Source: Przewalskia tangutica
Lineage: Eukaryota; Streptophyta; Magnoliopsida; Solanales; Solanaceae
Reading direction: 5' to 3'
NCBI GenBank assembly: GCA_029844215.1
Contig: CM056723.1
Location: 6,160,980 to 6,224,979, forward strand
Length of the DNA stretch: 64,000 bases
The notes under the pieces were generated by a model. It made no database searches and was not told the origin of the DNA. It saw only the letters and a program-made list of their open reading frames with translations. Positions 22,743-36,017 of this stretch are shown one piece after another (within the stretch, counting starts at the first letter, position 1; every line of letters starts with the position of its first letter). Position numbers and translations under genes: made by a program.

Positions 22743-23559
22743 TGTTGGAAATATCTATTAAACGTGAAATAAAGTTAATCCTATTTAATTACGAATCAAA
22801 CAATTAGGGGCTCCACACGTCGGAAACGTTGTTTCCACACACGTGTACATACAATGTCAAGGATCATAATTTCCTTAAATGGAAGAGATATTGGTACGTA
22901 TACGAATTATTTTGAGACGTAAGGTAATAGACGATTATTGGCTAAATGACGTAGGTTTCACGTTGGTAAATGAAGAAAGAAGTGTACAATGTGTTAAAAA
23001 TCGGCCCGCGACGCCAACTCTCTGAAGTTGTGGCGCCGCGGCGCCTCCCTGCAGGGCCGCGGCGTTGGTAGTCCAGAGGTTGAGACGGGAGACGAAAAGA
23101 CATGACTCTTGAGTTGGTTTTGAAGCATTAAACCTCCATAACTTCTCAAATGAATTCAGTCATTATTTGGCTGAATTAACACTCCATAATCAAGGTCATT
23201 ACATGATCATTCAAAGCCATTACATGGGCAATTGGAAAGTTATCTTCACAACACTATAAAAAATGAGGCCTTAGGCTCATTTGCAAAACACTTGAAATCT
23301 GAAATACTTCCTCCTCTCTTGCAATCACAAACACTCAAAGATCTTTCCTCCAAAACAAACACTTGAGTTCCTTTTGCTCACTTGTTTGATTGTTGTTTTA
23401 TCTTGGGAGATAAGTTGTCATTACAACCTTTGAAAGGATATACGGGGCAATATTATCTTAAGGATAGATCAAGAATTTGGTCGACTCAGCAAACCCACTT
23501 GTTTGTTTATTTTTCAGATTTCTTACACTCTTGTTGTTGTTGTTGCATTTTCATTTCCT
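22743..23559 (+). repeat. Truncated LTR-like sequence
   Basis: Starts TGTTGGAAATATCTATTAAA, a typical LTR beginning. A TATA candidate (CACTATAAAAAATGAGG, about 23252-23268) is followed by a pyrimidine-rich leader, as in long copia LTRs. A GC-rich palindromic patch (GGCGCCGCGGCGCC core) lies at about 23005-23075. The sequence is cut at 23560 by the copia-2 LTR and I found neither a 3' end nor a primer site for it. The LTR call is an inference from shape. Confidence 0.4.
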
Positions 23560-23758
23560 TGTGTAAACGTGTAAATAATATATCTTCTACCCATAATTAG
23601 AATATTTCCATATATTGTGTAAATATAATTATGGTAAGACTATAATTCATCTTTTATATAGGCTTATGATTCCTATTGTATAAGGGATGAATATTGTACT
23701 ATATATATACCTTGATATTAATGAAATACTCCCCAAGAGAGATTAATATCATCTTACA
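23560..23758 (+). repeat. Copia-2 5' LTR
   Basis: 199 bp from TGTGTAAACGTGTAAATA to ATATCATCTTACA, directly followed by the primer site TGGTATCAAGAGCC. It matches the LTRs at 42217, 49857 and 56390 along its length (for example TTGTGTAAATATAATTATGG and GGATTCCTATTGTATAA-type segments). TATATATATACC precedes the 3' part and can serve as TATA box. Confidence 0.88.
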
Positions 23759-23922
23759 TGGTATCAAGAGCCTAAACACAAAATCCTAGAATTTTTTTCC
23801 CTCTCTCTTGAGCAAGACGCCGCCGACCACCCACCCCCACCCTCGAGTATTGCGTCGCGGCTCTCCCCTCTCTCCACAAAATTCTTGGTTTTGTTTTTCT
23901 TTTTCATTCATCTCTTCTCTAA

Positions 23923-24630
23923 ATGGCTATCCTTGAATCTTCCACACTTTCTGAATCTTCTACCTCCACAACTCCCACCACCACGTTGTCATCCTCTTTT
24001 CATCCAGCCCTAACTGTTACAAACATCAAAAACTCTATTCTCATTATTCTTGATCAAGAAAACAGTCAGTATTCTCCCTGGGTTGAACTGTTTCGTAATC
24101 ATGCATGCCTTTATAACGTGCTTGATCACATCGATGACACCATTCCGCGCCCTCCGGAGGTTGATAAATCTACTTGACGTCGTCTAGACGCCGGCGTCAA
24201 ACAGTGGATTTATGGTAGTATTTCTCAGGACCTTCTTCTTACTATCATGAAATCTGGTGCCACAACCCTTGAGTTATGGAATCGTTTGGAGGAAATTTTT
24301 CAGGACAATAAGCACACATGTGCTGTGTATTTAGAGGAGCAATTTAACAATACACGTCTTGAAATCTTTTTCAATGTGAGTGATCGCAAAGCGATTAAAG
24401 TTCTTGACGGATCAACTTCTTTGTCGACGAGCACATTCGCGACACCAACGGTGTTATAATTGATTGTTGGCCTTTCTAAAGGCGAATATGATACTTTGGC
24501 CACCATGATTCAACAGGCTGATCCGTTACCCATCTTTAACAAAGATCGCCACAGTTGTTGCTCGAAGAGACTCGACGTGCTAAGCAGGATGAGCACAGTC
24601 AGAAGGCATTAGCGGTCGAAACGTGCCCTC
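23923..24630 (+). pseudogene. Copia-2 Gag, interrupted
   Basis: Gag of a copia element. The start MAILESSTLSESSTSTTP leads to ENSQYSPWVELFRNHACLYN and VLDHIDDTIPRPPEV, the N-terminal Gag region. TGA at 24175-24177 interrupts the frame; copia-3 has a Trp codon there. Reading continues with QWIYGSISQDLLLTIMKSGA and LWNRLEEIFQDNKHT before further frame damage near 24400. A Gly/Arg/Gln-rich tail (24676-24790) follows. I saw no intact zinc knuckle. Confidence 0.82.
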
Positions 24631-24911
24631 AAGATCCAACGCCGCCAAAAAACACTCAACTGCAGCAGGGACGCGGTGGAAAGGGTAGCAGGGGCTGCGG
24701 CAGGGGAGCCCGTGGTCGTGGCAAGGGTCGCGGTCAACAGAACCAGCAGGAGCAACAGGGATCGCAAAATAACTGGGCCGCGGCTCCTCAGCAATTCATA
24801 TACAGCGTCGCGACTCCCTAGTACAGAGCCGCAGCCCCCCAGGTCAGAGTCGCGGCACCGAGTCCATTCCTGTACCAGCAGCCCTACAATCCGTATTCTT
24901 ACCCTAGTTTA

Positions 24912-25427
24912 TTGGGGACCGCTTCAGCCTCGCAGCAGGTCCACTTCATACAATATCAGGTTTTGCAGCCCTCATCCGGCATGACACCCACTGAGTTGGG
25001 ACAGACATTCAGCACCCTCTCCATGCAACAGCCTGACAATACTTGGTACATGGACTCAGGCGCCACATCTCACGTCACCCAATCTGCAGGTACTATCCCT
25101 AAACTATTTAGTTTAAAGCATCCTCAATATCTTACAGTTGGTAGTGGACACCGCATTCCAGTTAAAGGGTATAGTACATCATACACACAACCTCCTCATC
25201 CACATTTCTCCCTCAAAAACACCCTATATTCCCCACACATGATTAAGAACCTCATATTTGTCCGCCAATTTACTCGTAATAATTTTGTCTCCGTGGATTT
25301 TGACCCTTTTGGTTTTACTGTGAAGGATATTCATACGGGGACTCCTTTTACGAGATGCAATAGCACGGAGATGTTTCTTCTTCAACTTGGCATAATAGGC
25401 TTGGTCATCCAGGAGTCCAATATTTAA
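24912..25427 (+). pseudogene. Copia-2 protease region
   Basis: An open stretch with the retropepsin active-site motif in NTWYMDSGATSHVT (codons for D-S-G-A at 25052-25063), followed by LTVGSGHRIPVKGYS and LKNTLYSPHMIKNL, the usual run from protease into the GAG-pre-integrase region. The frame is lost shortly before the integrase zinc-binding region, which resumes in another frame at 25388. Confidence 0.82.
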
Positions 25428-26413
25428 TTTTCTTAAAAGGCAACAATTTCATTGCTTGTAATGGGAAACTTGCCCAAAATTGTGTTTCTTGCTCTTTAGG
25501 CAAACATATTCGTCTTCAGTTTAACTCATCTACTAGTGTTACACTTGCTCCTTTTGATATTATACATGACGATTTATGGACATCTCCTATCTCTAGTTCT
25601 CTCGGTCATAAATACTATCTTGTGTTGCTTGATGATTTTTCACACTATGTTTGGTTATATCCTCTTAAATTTAAATCAGAAGTATTTGCCAAATTTCTTG
25701 AGTTTCGCAAGTTTATCCACACACAATTTGGAAAAAGTATAAAATCATTTCAGTGCGATAATGGTCGTGAATTCAATAACTATATATTTCAGCGGTTTTG
25801 TACAAATAATGGCATGGTTTTTCGCTTCTCCTGCCCTCACACTTCACCACAAAACGGTAAAGTTGAAAGAATTATACGTACCATTAACAATATGATTTGC
25901 ACCCTATTGATTCATGCCTCCCTCCCTCCTTCCTTCTGGTTATATGCTGCTAAAATGTCAGAATACATTCTAAATATTCTCCCTACTAGCACTCTTCACA
26001 ATATGACCCCTACTAAAATCCTCTATCATAGAGTCCCCTCCTATGACCATCTACGGATTTTTGGTTGTCTGTGCTATCCCAACCTCAGTTCTACCACCCC
26101 TCACAAGCTTGCTCCTAGGTCTACTCCATCTGTCTTCCTAGGATTATCGTCAAACCATAGGGGCTATCTATGTTATGACTTTTCGACTCATCAAATCCAC
26201 ATATCTCGTCACGTCACATTCGACGAGACCACATTCCCGTTTTTGAATCTTCCAAAATTCCAAAAACCGAACTACTCATTTCTTGACGAGCCTGTCATCT
26301 CTCCCTTCATCCTCGAACAACTCACGCGTCTTACATTCGTCGTCGAGCGCGGCCCCGAGGCGCGCGGCACGATTTCGATGAGCAATCTTCGTGAATACCG
26401 GCGGCCGCGCTGA
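25388..26413 (+). pseudogene. Copia-2 integrase, catalytic residues kept
   Basis: The open frame from 25388 begins WHNRLGHPG, the His-His half of the integrase zinc-binding domain, with the Cys half in CVSCSLGKH. The catalytic core follows: D at 25571 (in HDDLWTSP), D at 25757 (in CDNGREF) and E at 25865 (in NGKVERIIRTI). The last two are separated by 35 residues, the standard DDE spacing. Motifs PSYDHLRIFGCLCYPN and VFLGLSSNHRGY mark the C-terminal part. The end around 26330-26412 runs into a GC-rich block. It is the best-kept domain of this element but is cut off from a continuous polyprotein. Confidence 0.85.
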
Positions 26414-26689
26414 AACTTCGTAGAAGATGTCAACTCAGACGCGTAGTCACGCTCGATCCAGGAGTCGCGGCTCATCCTACTGCTTCGCCCCCACCTTCTC
26501 CTTATCTAACTTTAACCACCGTCTCAGACACCACTCCGTCACCCACTGTCCCTACTCATCCAATGGAAACTCGTTCAAAGTATGGAATCTTCAAACCCAA
26601 AGTCCATTTCAACTTATCTGTCTAAACCATCTCTCCACTTCCAAAGAACCCAAAATTGGTCAAACAAGACTCTAATTGGAATGCGGCTA

Positions 26690-27270
26690 TGTATGAGTAA
26701 TTCAATGCTTTAACTAAACAACACATGTGGGATCTAGTACCTAGACCTGAGGGGGTGAATATAATTCGATGTATGTGGCTTTTTTGTCACAAGTTCAGAG
26801 ACAATGGTGATCTTGAGAGGGTATAAGGCCCGTCTTGTGGCTAATGACACTAACCAGCAGGAGGACATTGATTGTGGAGAGACCTTCAGCATGGTTGTCA
26901 AATCGGCTACTATTCGCACAGTTTTGAGCATTGTCATGGGCAAACACTGACCGATCCATCAACTTGATGTGAAGAATACATTCTTACATGAGGACCTGAG
27001 AGAAACAGTGTAAATGCATCAACAGTCTGGGTTCACCCATCCAACATTCCCTCACTATGTGTGTCGTCTCCGTAAGTCACTATATGACATGAAACAGGCT
27101 CCCCGTGCGTGGTATGATCGTTTTGCCAGATATATCTTGCAGATTGGGTTTGTATGCAGCAAGAGTGATACATCACTCTTCATTTTTCATCGAGGTAGTA
27201 GCACTGCTTACTTATTACTGTATGTGGATGATATTATTTTGACTGCCTCCTCAGATAGATTAAAAAAATG
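26690..27270 (+). pseudogene. Copia-2 reverse transcriptase, broken
   Basis: Copia reverse transcriptase in pieces. FNALTKQHMWDLVPRPEG is near 26703-26757, then stops and a shift. VANDTNQQEDIDCGETFS and HQLDVKNTFLHEDLRETV follow, and TAA replaces a codon at about 27011. The final piece (27014-27271) has VCRLRKSLYDMKQAPRAWYD and the catalytic LLLYVDDIILTA with Y-V-D-D codons at 27221-27232. The active-site motif survives but the frame does not. Confidence 0.85.
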
Positions 27271-27331
27271 AGATTATTGCCTTACTTAAGTCCGAATTTG
27301 CAATGACTGATTTGGAAAACTGAGTTATTTC

Positions 27332-27674
27332 TTGGGGATATCAGTGACCAGGTCTGTCAATCACATGTTCTTGTGTCAGCGTAAGTATGCAGAGGAGATA
27401 GTGTACAGGGCTAAGATGGCGAATTGCAAAGTTATGCCTACTCCAGTCGATTCGAAATCTAAGCTCAGTGGTATGGATGATGCTCTAGTCTCTGATCCTA
27501 CTCTGTATAGGAGCCTTGCAGGTGCACTTCAGTATCTCACATTTACCAGGCCAGACATAGCTTATGATGTTCAGCATGTGTGCTTTTTCATGCATGCCCC
27601 CAGGGAGTCTCATTTCACTGTTGTTAAGCGTATCATTCGATACATTAAGGGTACTCTTGATTATGGTTTGCACC
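27332..27674 (+). pseudogene. Copia-2 reverse transcriptase/RNase H linker, left half
   Basis: An open stretch with MGISVTRSVNHMFLCQRKYA, MPTPVDSKSKLSG, YRSLAGALQYLTFTRPDIAY and RIIRYIKGTLDYGLHL, the conserved run between reverse transcriptase and RNase H of copia elements. The coding match stops exactly at the target site GCACC (27670-27674), where the Ogre-like element begins. The continuation is at 41705. Confidence 0.88.
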
Positions 27675-30600
27675 TGTTGACAGTCAATTTTGACCCGTTT
27701 TTGTATATTTGTTGCAATTCTAAGTATTTTAGCACATCGCATTTTAATCAGCATTTTTTGCATTTTTATCTTATTATGTTAAAATAAGCATATGTCTTTG
27801 TTAATATTATGTTTTTGTTATTGTTACACCGTCGTTTTATTTTAATAATATTTGCATTTTTTTAAATAATTAATTGACATCCCATTTTTTACTTTTAATC
27901 AGGCATTAAACATGTCTTTAAAATTGCATTTTAGTATTATTGCGTCGGCATTTGCATTTTAATAATTTTGCATATTTTTAAATAATTTTTCTTTAAATAA
28001 TTAACCAGCCTTGCATTTTTGTCAAACCAGTCCAGTCCAAGACACAATTTGAATCAGTCCAAGCCGACACTACTTTTAATATCATCCAAACACCCTCTTT
28101 TATTTTTCCCCCCTAAAATCAAAACCTACTTTTCATTTCCCCCCAAATACCAAACCCTAACACACCCCCCTATATAATAAACGTTCCCCCCAACACAACA
28201 AAAAATGAACCCCAGCCGTCCCTCACCCTCTCCTTAACTCTCACTTCAGCCCTCACTCTCCTCTCACAAACCCTAGCTCTCCCGTCGCCGCCGCCCCTTT
28301 CGCCGGAGCTCCAAGCTCCGGCGAACACCTTCCAGCAGTCTACCCCTACCCTCTGATCCCTTTCTCCGTCACACCCCCACTGCTCCCGTCGCCACCACCC
28401 CGTCGTCGGCGAACCTCACACCACTGTTAACACAGCCCTCACCCCACTGTCGTTAACTCCGGTGAACCCCACTATTTCCATCATCGCCATATCCCTGAAC
28501 CACCGTCGACCGCCGACGAACCTCCACTATCCGGTGAACCTCGACCACTCACACACATACTGACAACACCCCGTCGCGAACCACCATTCCATTTCCCGTC
28601 GCCGCCAGTCCCCGTCGCCGCCAGTCTCACCGGCGAGCTACCCTAGCCGACAGCAACCCTCTCCGTCAACCCTAACCCACTGAACCAGCGAACCTCATTC
28701 CAGCGAACAACCCACCGCCGGAACTCATCGTGGCGGCGTCGCTCCGCGACCTCGCCAGGAGCCGACGCCACGCCACGCTTTTCGTGTTGTATTGTCAATA
28801 TCACTGTTTGTATCTCTTTTGTTTGGCTATGTTGGAAACTGATTTGATTTTGTTTTGGTGATTCGCCGGAATTTTAGAACTCCGTCGAGCTTTACTGTTT
28901 CCGCGCCTTATTCTTGATTCCGTGAATCGCTCGCTCTTTTGGCTATTTACGGGTGATTTTAGTATTTTGTTATTTTATACTATTGGTTATGGATGGTTTG
29001 ATTTCTTGTTCGTACAGTATCTGTGAGTAAAACCCCGAAGCTTTGAAATCTCCGTGATATTGGCCATCTGTCATTTGGGCCCTGTTCGTCTCTGTTTGGT
29101 TATCTGTTAGACAGTTGTTGGCCATTTATCGCCATCGACGGTATTTTGTCACTGGTTTTAGGCTATTTTGCTATTGTTTTGGCTATATTGCTATTAATTT
29201 CGGACATTTTTTTGCTGGTTTACTGATTTTGAACAAGATACTACTTTTGGTATTTTACTGATTTGAACATGATACTACACTTTGGTATTAAGCTGATTTT
29301 GAATAGGATACTACACCCTGGCCAATGAAAAAGTTATCCGTCGATTTTTGAGGCCTCCACAGTTGCAAAGACGGAAAATAAAATAAATGAAGCTTTCAGG
29401 GCAAGGATGATTTCTTCCACTTACATCGGATAACCAACATGCGCTTGGCGAATTCATGTGCGCACTTGTTTAAGTAGTCTCTACTTTATATTTTTACATA
29501 TCTGAGCCCTCCGTGTTTAAAACTATTACTGTTTTGGCGCGGATCCGAAGGTTTTATTTATTTTATTATTTTTAGCAATATTGGCCGATGAAGGAACCCC
29601 CGTCTGATTTCCAAGGCCTCCCCTGTACAAAAGACGGATTTATTTGCTTTGTTTGTGTTGACACCCAATTTTGACCCTCCCGTCCAGCCATTAACTATAA
29701 AATTACACTAATTTTGTAAAATATTTTTTTAGGATTTTTATAATAAAATACAACAATAAAACATTAAATACAGGCATAAATAATTAATTTAATAATGTCA
29801 TCGCGTCTTACGTAAAGTCTTAAGCATTTAGAGTCTCGCGCCCGCACTTATTAACTTTAAGCCTTGTCGTAATTCTTAAATAATTAATAAATGCATAAAA
29901 TAAATAATTTAGCGATGACGTCACGTCAAGTAGCATAGCCGCATTTATTAGTAATCATTTGTAATTTAAAATCAATTTAATCTAATATATGCATTTAATA
30001 GCGTCGCATTTATAAAAGCTTTAAAACAATTCTTAAATATCATACTTGCATTAGCATTTAAATAATTTAATCTAAAACTCAATGTAATTTAACTTCGCAA
30101 TAATGCACAATAATAAGATTTTAAATAATAGCGTCGCATTCTAAAGTATTAAGCATTAATTAAATAACGCGCCCGCATTTAGCACCTAAATAATTGGACT
30201 AATGTAGCACCTAGATAATTATAATAAAGCACCTAATTAATTTAATCACATTTGTTAATTAATTAATAATACACTTACCTAGAATTAACTAGCTAATTAA
30301 TTAAAACTAAGCCTAAAACTAACTAATACCTAGAATTAATACCCAACACCTAAACTCTACCCAAAACGCAGCCCAACTAACCCTTATATTGCCCCAGGCC
30401 CAGTTTTCCTTTACTCCGGCCCACGCCCGATCAGCCCAACACCCCTTATTTCGTTTCCCCTTTATACGCAAGCCCACACGCCCTTATCAGTCCAAAGCCC
30501 ACACCTTCCCTTCATCCTCGTCCCTTAGCCCCTAAAAAAAAAAAAACAGAAGAAAAGAAACCTAAACCTAAAGGGAAATCGCCGCGCCTCCATCCCAATC

Positions 30601-33600
30601 CCGGATTTCTCGCCGGAAAACCTGGGTCATACAATCATCTACTTCCTTTCCACAACCCACATCCCAAACGGCAAAAAATCCTTTCACCCCGAAAAGGATT
30701 TCGAATCAAAAATCATGTCCAAAACTGCCCAAATCAAATAACCAAAATTATTCTCAAAAATCATCTCTCAAGACTTACCATTTCTAGTCCAAAATCGAAC
30801 CACATGACCCGTCGATTTCTTGCCATATTCATGCATCCTAAAAAGGGGTATAAATGGGGAACTTTCATGACAACAACGGGGTGATATGAAAAGAAACCGA
30901 AATCAGGCGTCTAGCATGCAAAATCAGCAAAGAATAGAAAACCCCAAACCCTTTCCTTCGGCAGTCAATTAGCAAGACCTCTATCTCACAACTAAATCAA
31001 TCAAAAAAGCAGGCAAGATCTTCTTCTCACGATCGAGAAACCACTAAAAGCATCAGAAACACCAACAGAGAATAACGAAAAGAATTCTAAAACTCTCATT
31101 TCTTTTTTTTCTCCGCAAAATCGATTATTTCATAAGTAAATAAAAGCTCTGCGCCTTCATTCACGTAACAAAAGCGATCAAGTGGATCGACGACTTGATA
31201 CGCTGCCTCGGTTCGCTGTCCGGAGAAGGTAAATTCAAAATCTTTCTCGACTCTAGTTTATTTCCATGTTTTATGGCTTGCCGTGTTCTGTGTTGTGTTC
31301 TGTGTTGGTAAATCACTTTAGTTGGGATTGTCGTACTCTTTGTTTCTTTGTTGATAAAATATTGCGTCGCGTTAATCGATTTAGTAAACCCATTTCCTCT
31401 TGTATTTCTTGGCCGCCCGTGAGTTACGGTGTGTTATTTGTCGAGAATGGTTCAAGCAGGCTTAGCTTTCCGTTAAATAAATAGCTACGAGTGTATGACT
31501 CAATTCTGATTGGTCGATAGAATTCTAAATACGTTTTGTCGCCTAGTTATGTGTATTAATATGGTATGATTAAGAGGCGTCGTATGATGAATGGCTATAG
31601 TTTTAGATGGTCAGTTTGAGTTAGCTGTTTCCTTCGACTGGTTAAGACTCCTTTTCATACTTCAGTGTTTTCATGTCTATAATATAGCAAATGGAACTCT
31701 GCATGTGCAGAACCCAGTTTTATTACTGTTTGACATGGCAATATTCATCTGGTTGTGCATCTGCCCTCATCTGCTTTGGCAGTAGTTTGACCCCTGATTA
31801 TTTGTAGCTTATGATGTAACCCTGGTATGCTGGTTTAGGCATTGCATGTTTAGTATACAACATAATGATTGAATGTGCATTTAGTTAGGCCAGATAGCTC
31901 TGCACTTTTTAAAATGTTACTCTAAATGGTCAGTTGCTCATCTTCACATCCTGAAACACATCTCCTGAATTAACCATTCAATCGTATTTATGCTAAGTCT
32001 TTGAAATACACCACGATGATATCTGATACCTCGTAGTCATTTGGCTTGCCATATCAGTCCATTGAATGGTCTGGACATATATATATATATATATACTTGA
32101 CTTGTCCTAAATCGATTGTGTGCCTATCTATCTCTGCCTCACTGCTATCCAGTTTATGTGTGTCTTGCCAAACCAATTATTTGTCAAGAGCTGTTGGCTC
32201 CAGTACTTTGCTTACCATGGTTTGTCATACATGTTTACCCCTGCCCATTTCCTTTGTGTGACTGTTAGCATGCCTATATTGACTGTAAAACGCACACGCT
32301 TTCTCTGATGTATCCAGCTACACCTGCGTGTTTTATTTTACTTTGTGCCTTGATAAGCTTCAGAATACATCCTGTTCCGATTGATTGTACTCATTGTTAA
32401 GATGTAGCAAGGAAATTATTGTATATCGGGATCCCTGACTAAATGGATTGTCCACTGTTTGCGGCTATGAGATTAATCGCTTAATATGTCAATCAAGAAT
32501 GGAGTCATGCTTGTCCTTTACTGATTTGGGGTGTAATATAAAAGCATGTGCCAGTATGAGGCCAGTTATTGAAATCTGCTGGGTGTAGGTTGTTATCACT
32601 AGGTTCTTCATGTTTAGTTTGTTCAAGATCAGATTTTGGTTTGTTTAAATGGGGTCTCGTTTTATTGTTGTGAATAGATCGCTTCATAGAAGCCTAAAAC
32701 ATATTAAATTTGTACTAAATTGTTTTGGGGACGTTAAAAGTGGGCTCAGATTAAGATTGTTGGAAATATTTACTTTTAAAAGGCTTGAAAAGAGGAACTG
32801 TGTTGGATTTGGTTATTTACCTCTTTTCCTATGTATATATTGTCAAAGTTTGGTTGCTAATCCTTATCTTTTATTTGTTTACATGAAATGCACCGGAGCC
32901 AAATGAAGAGTTTCATCGCGAGACTCGTCGCGCTTTGATCAATCAAGATCATTCACCGCATCTATGTGCATTCTCTATCCGCATCGGAAATTCCAAGCCA
33001 TCGGCGAATGACTTCGCCATTTCTTCGAGTCCTTATCAATCCATATCCTCCCCTATTGTTTGTTGTAATTATTTGTCTAAACATCACACCACTAGTAGTA
33101 CATTTAGAATAATTAAATTTTGGGCGGTCATTAGAAAATAGTGACGCTAGAAATTCACTCTTCTTAAATTAGTTATTTTTTGATTAGTTATGCATTGCCT
33201 AAGCCATACCAAAATGACACGTAGCTAAAGCGTCACTCGCTACTAAATTCTTAGTATAATAAATTAATTCCTTCACAAACACTTACTAACATTCATAATT
33301 AAAAATTATTTTGTTAATCTTTGGCATAATAGATATTCTACATTTATTTTATAAAGTACATATTTTGTCATAATAAGATTTTGCAATACATGCATCTTAT
33401 CTAATACGTTATGAATACAAGGTTTATCCAAAGCTATTTTTATTTTTCTAAATAAATTTTACAATTTTATCCTTTTATTTAAACATTTTTCAAACATGCA
33501 TTTTTTAATAATTCCCTAGGTTTGAACGGACAACCGCAAGTTAGCGGATCCTTTAGGGTGCCTAACCCCTTCCCTTTAGGATAATAAAGAACTCTTAACC

Positions 33601-34400
33601 AGAATCTCACTAAGTTTAGCAGACCATTAAAATGGAGTTAATGTTTTACTTCAAACTAGTTAAACATTTAGGTGTCCTAATTCACCCAAATTAATTAGGT
33701 GGCGACTCCGCGAACCCTTAGCATTCTAGCAACCCTTTAGCATTTCAGCACCCTTTTAAACTTTAGCATCTTTTGCAATTTTAGCATCCTTTTAGCACAT
33801 TTTTTAAAACCTTTAAGCCTCTTTAATTTATTTAGCATTTTATTATTATTTTCTAACATTTGCATGTTTAGCAGGAGTTTAGAAAATAAAGTCGCGGTCG
33901 AAAAAAGGACGCGACAGTTTGTTAATTTTTGCTATTATTTTAAAATTTATGTATTCTATTACTAATACTTCTACTAAGTGTTTATGCAGGTTTCCGGAGA
34001 TGCATTTCAAAAAGAATGCCCCGGAGTTTATTTTATGTCGTATTTAATTTCATGTTTTATTATTTTGCATTGTATTTTATTTTAATTGTAAATTATGTAA
34101 AATGCTTAGAATAGGTAGAATAAAAAGAGCAATAAATAATTAACCTAGGTTTGAACGAACAACCGCAAGTTAGCGGATCTTAAAGGATGCCTAACCCCTT
34201 CCCTTTAGGATAATAAAGAACCGGATCGATCTCACTAATTTCGCAGACCATTAAATGGAAGTCAATTGCAGTATTTTTATTGCAATAAACTAAGTGTCCT
34301 AATTCACTATAATAATTAGGTGGCGACTCCTTAAATACATTTAGGAATCTAACCATAGCAGTAATCCCGTTTCCGACTCCGGTTAAAATGGGGTGTTACA
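27675..34400 (+). repeat. Left LTR of the Ogre-like element, interrupted
   Basis: Homologous to 39237-41704. The U3-like part has a TATA box TATATAATAA at 28171-28180 before a C-rich leader. The central part (about 28200-28800) is GC- and CCG-rich and superficially gene-like. At 29656-33916 a solo LTR interrupts it, after which homology resumes at 33922 and ends GGGGTGTTACA at 34400. The primer site follows three bases later. Confidence 0.87.
29656..33916 (+). repeat. Solo LTR, Ogre-related, inside another LTR
   Basis: A 4261-bp insertion with perfect target duplications GTTTG (29651-29655, 33917-33921), starting TGTTGACACCCAATTTTGAC and ending GGACGCGACA. No internal second copy of the ends, primer site or coding region is visible, so it is best read as a solo LTR left by recombination. 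The TGTTGACACCCAATTTTG start and the GAACAACCGCAAGTTAGCGG-like box (33516-33590) relate it to the host LTR lineage. An (AT)n run lies at about 32079-32094. Open stretches inside (31266-33141) match no protein I know. Confidence 0.8.
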
Positions 34401-34403
34401 GCA

Positions 34404-34421
34404 TGGCGACTCCGCTGGGGA
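34404..34421 (+). other. Primer binding site, tRNA-Arg type
   Basis: TGGCGACTCCGCTGGGGA lies three bases after the left LTR end. I recall it as complementary to the 3' end of a plant tRNA-Arg and as the site used by Ogre-type Ty3 elements. The site is intact. Confidence 0.75.
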
Positions 34422-35671
34422 TATCAGGTTCTTGATCATAGCAAACACAGGTTAATTAAATATTGCACTTTATTTTGCTTTTATATTTGTTGTAAATATT
34501 TTATATTGTTTGCTTTTATTTTGTAATTAACTACTTTAATTGCTACATTATTTTATTGCTTTCCTTAAATTGACATTCCGCTCATATTTTCTCCATTCTG
34601 GAAAATTAACACTATCACACACTACACGCGAGGTGTGTTGTACGCACCCGCAAAATTTCTTTCAATTACCCAATTTTAGGAGAGTTGGCAAAGGCGCGGA
34701 GCAGCCGGACCATCCGGTGGCCGCGTAGCCTTCTCACTCGAGTAGTCCGCTCGGGAACCATTGTGTCTAGTAAGCCAAATCTTAGAAAACTTAAGATAGA
34801 GCTATACCACTTTTATTAAGTCATGCATGCATAAACCTTAGGTGGGTTAATCCTTGGTATTAACGCCACAATTAGAAATCCACCAAACTTGTCGACGGGT
34901 TTCACAACCCAACGACCCATTAGCATATTATGTGTAGCGTGATAATGATAGACGAATCCAAGCCTGGTCATGACACGTCAAAATTGGAAAAAGTGCACCG
35001 TCATTTGGTCGCCATTTCCAACAAAATATTGCAGTTTAACGGCTTGGACCTATTTATCATAATCTCGCGTATTTGGCGTTTAGGCTCACCTCTGGCATAA
35101 GGGAGGTCCCAAGCATACTAGGGCACGCGCTTGTTTTGCATGTTTTTTTTGTTTACTATTGTTGTCGCTAGCAACCCTGTACATATTATTTAATGCAATA
35201 ATTACTCTTTGGTGATTCCGGGCTCGGACATTTGCATTTTTGCACTTTTGCTGTCACATTTCAATCAGGACTCCTACTGCGTAAATCACACTTGAATAGC
35301 GCGGCTTGGACTTTGTGAAGCACCAACTACCAGTCCGGTCGAACCAATCAGGGGAGTCTCTGACTATATTGTCACATCCCTTCATTTTATTATTTTGTAA
35401 CTTTCCTACTCACCTATTTCTCATATTTTTGCAGGAAAACAGTCCTCGCGAATAGTCGAGGGCGTTCAAAAAAGAAAACAAAAAAAAAGGTCATCACAAG
35501 GAGCGGTAGTTATGTTGACTAATAGAAGTCAATTTATATCAGATTCAACGAGACATCGCTCTCAATTCTTCTTTACGTTGTATTTTTATTCATATTTGCA
35601 AATCTCATTGATATGTTTAGCGTTGATTGCATAGTTCTTTCATATCATGCATTTTACAGCATAATTATTCC

Positions 35672-36017
35672 GAACTACGCGTGTCTGATTCTCACCGCAC
35701 GGTGTGATACGTAGGCAACTCATTTTGGGTTCGACACCACAAAATAAAAACCAAAAATAAAATAAAATAAAGAAGCATATTTTTCTCACTCATGCATCTC
35801 ATTCATCATGTTCTCGGGCATTCATTTTTCGTTACAGTCATTTTTACTTTGCACTCGCCCACTATGGACAATCATTTTCTTTTGCATAGCTTTACATTGT
35901 CATCCTTTCATTGATAAATTCTTTTCAAGCATACATTTTATAACATATTTGAATGAACTACGCGCACCTGATTCCCTCGGTGGGATACGTAGGCAGCCCT
36001 ATTCGGGTTCGGTACCA
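35672..36017 (+). repeat. Two copies of GAACTACG-hairpin-GATACG motif
   Basis: Copy a (35672-35740) reads GAACTACGCGTGTCTGATTC, then CACCGCACGGTG, then GATACGTAGGCAACTC and GGGTTCGACACCA. Copy b (35955-36017) reads GAACTACGCGCACCTGATTC, CCTCGGTGG, GATACGTAGGCAGCCC and GGGTTCGGTACCA. In each the sequence between TGATT and GATACG can form a short hairpin, with different stem bases that still pair. The motif recurs at 37375 and 37474. Confidence 0.7.

Noticed and set aside
24609..24984. Alternative frames over the Gly/Arg-rich copia Gag tail
   Set aside because: Low-complexity sequence is open in several frames; position between gag and protease explains it.
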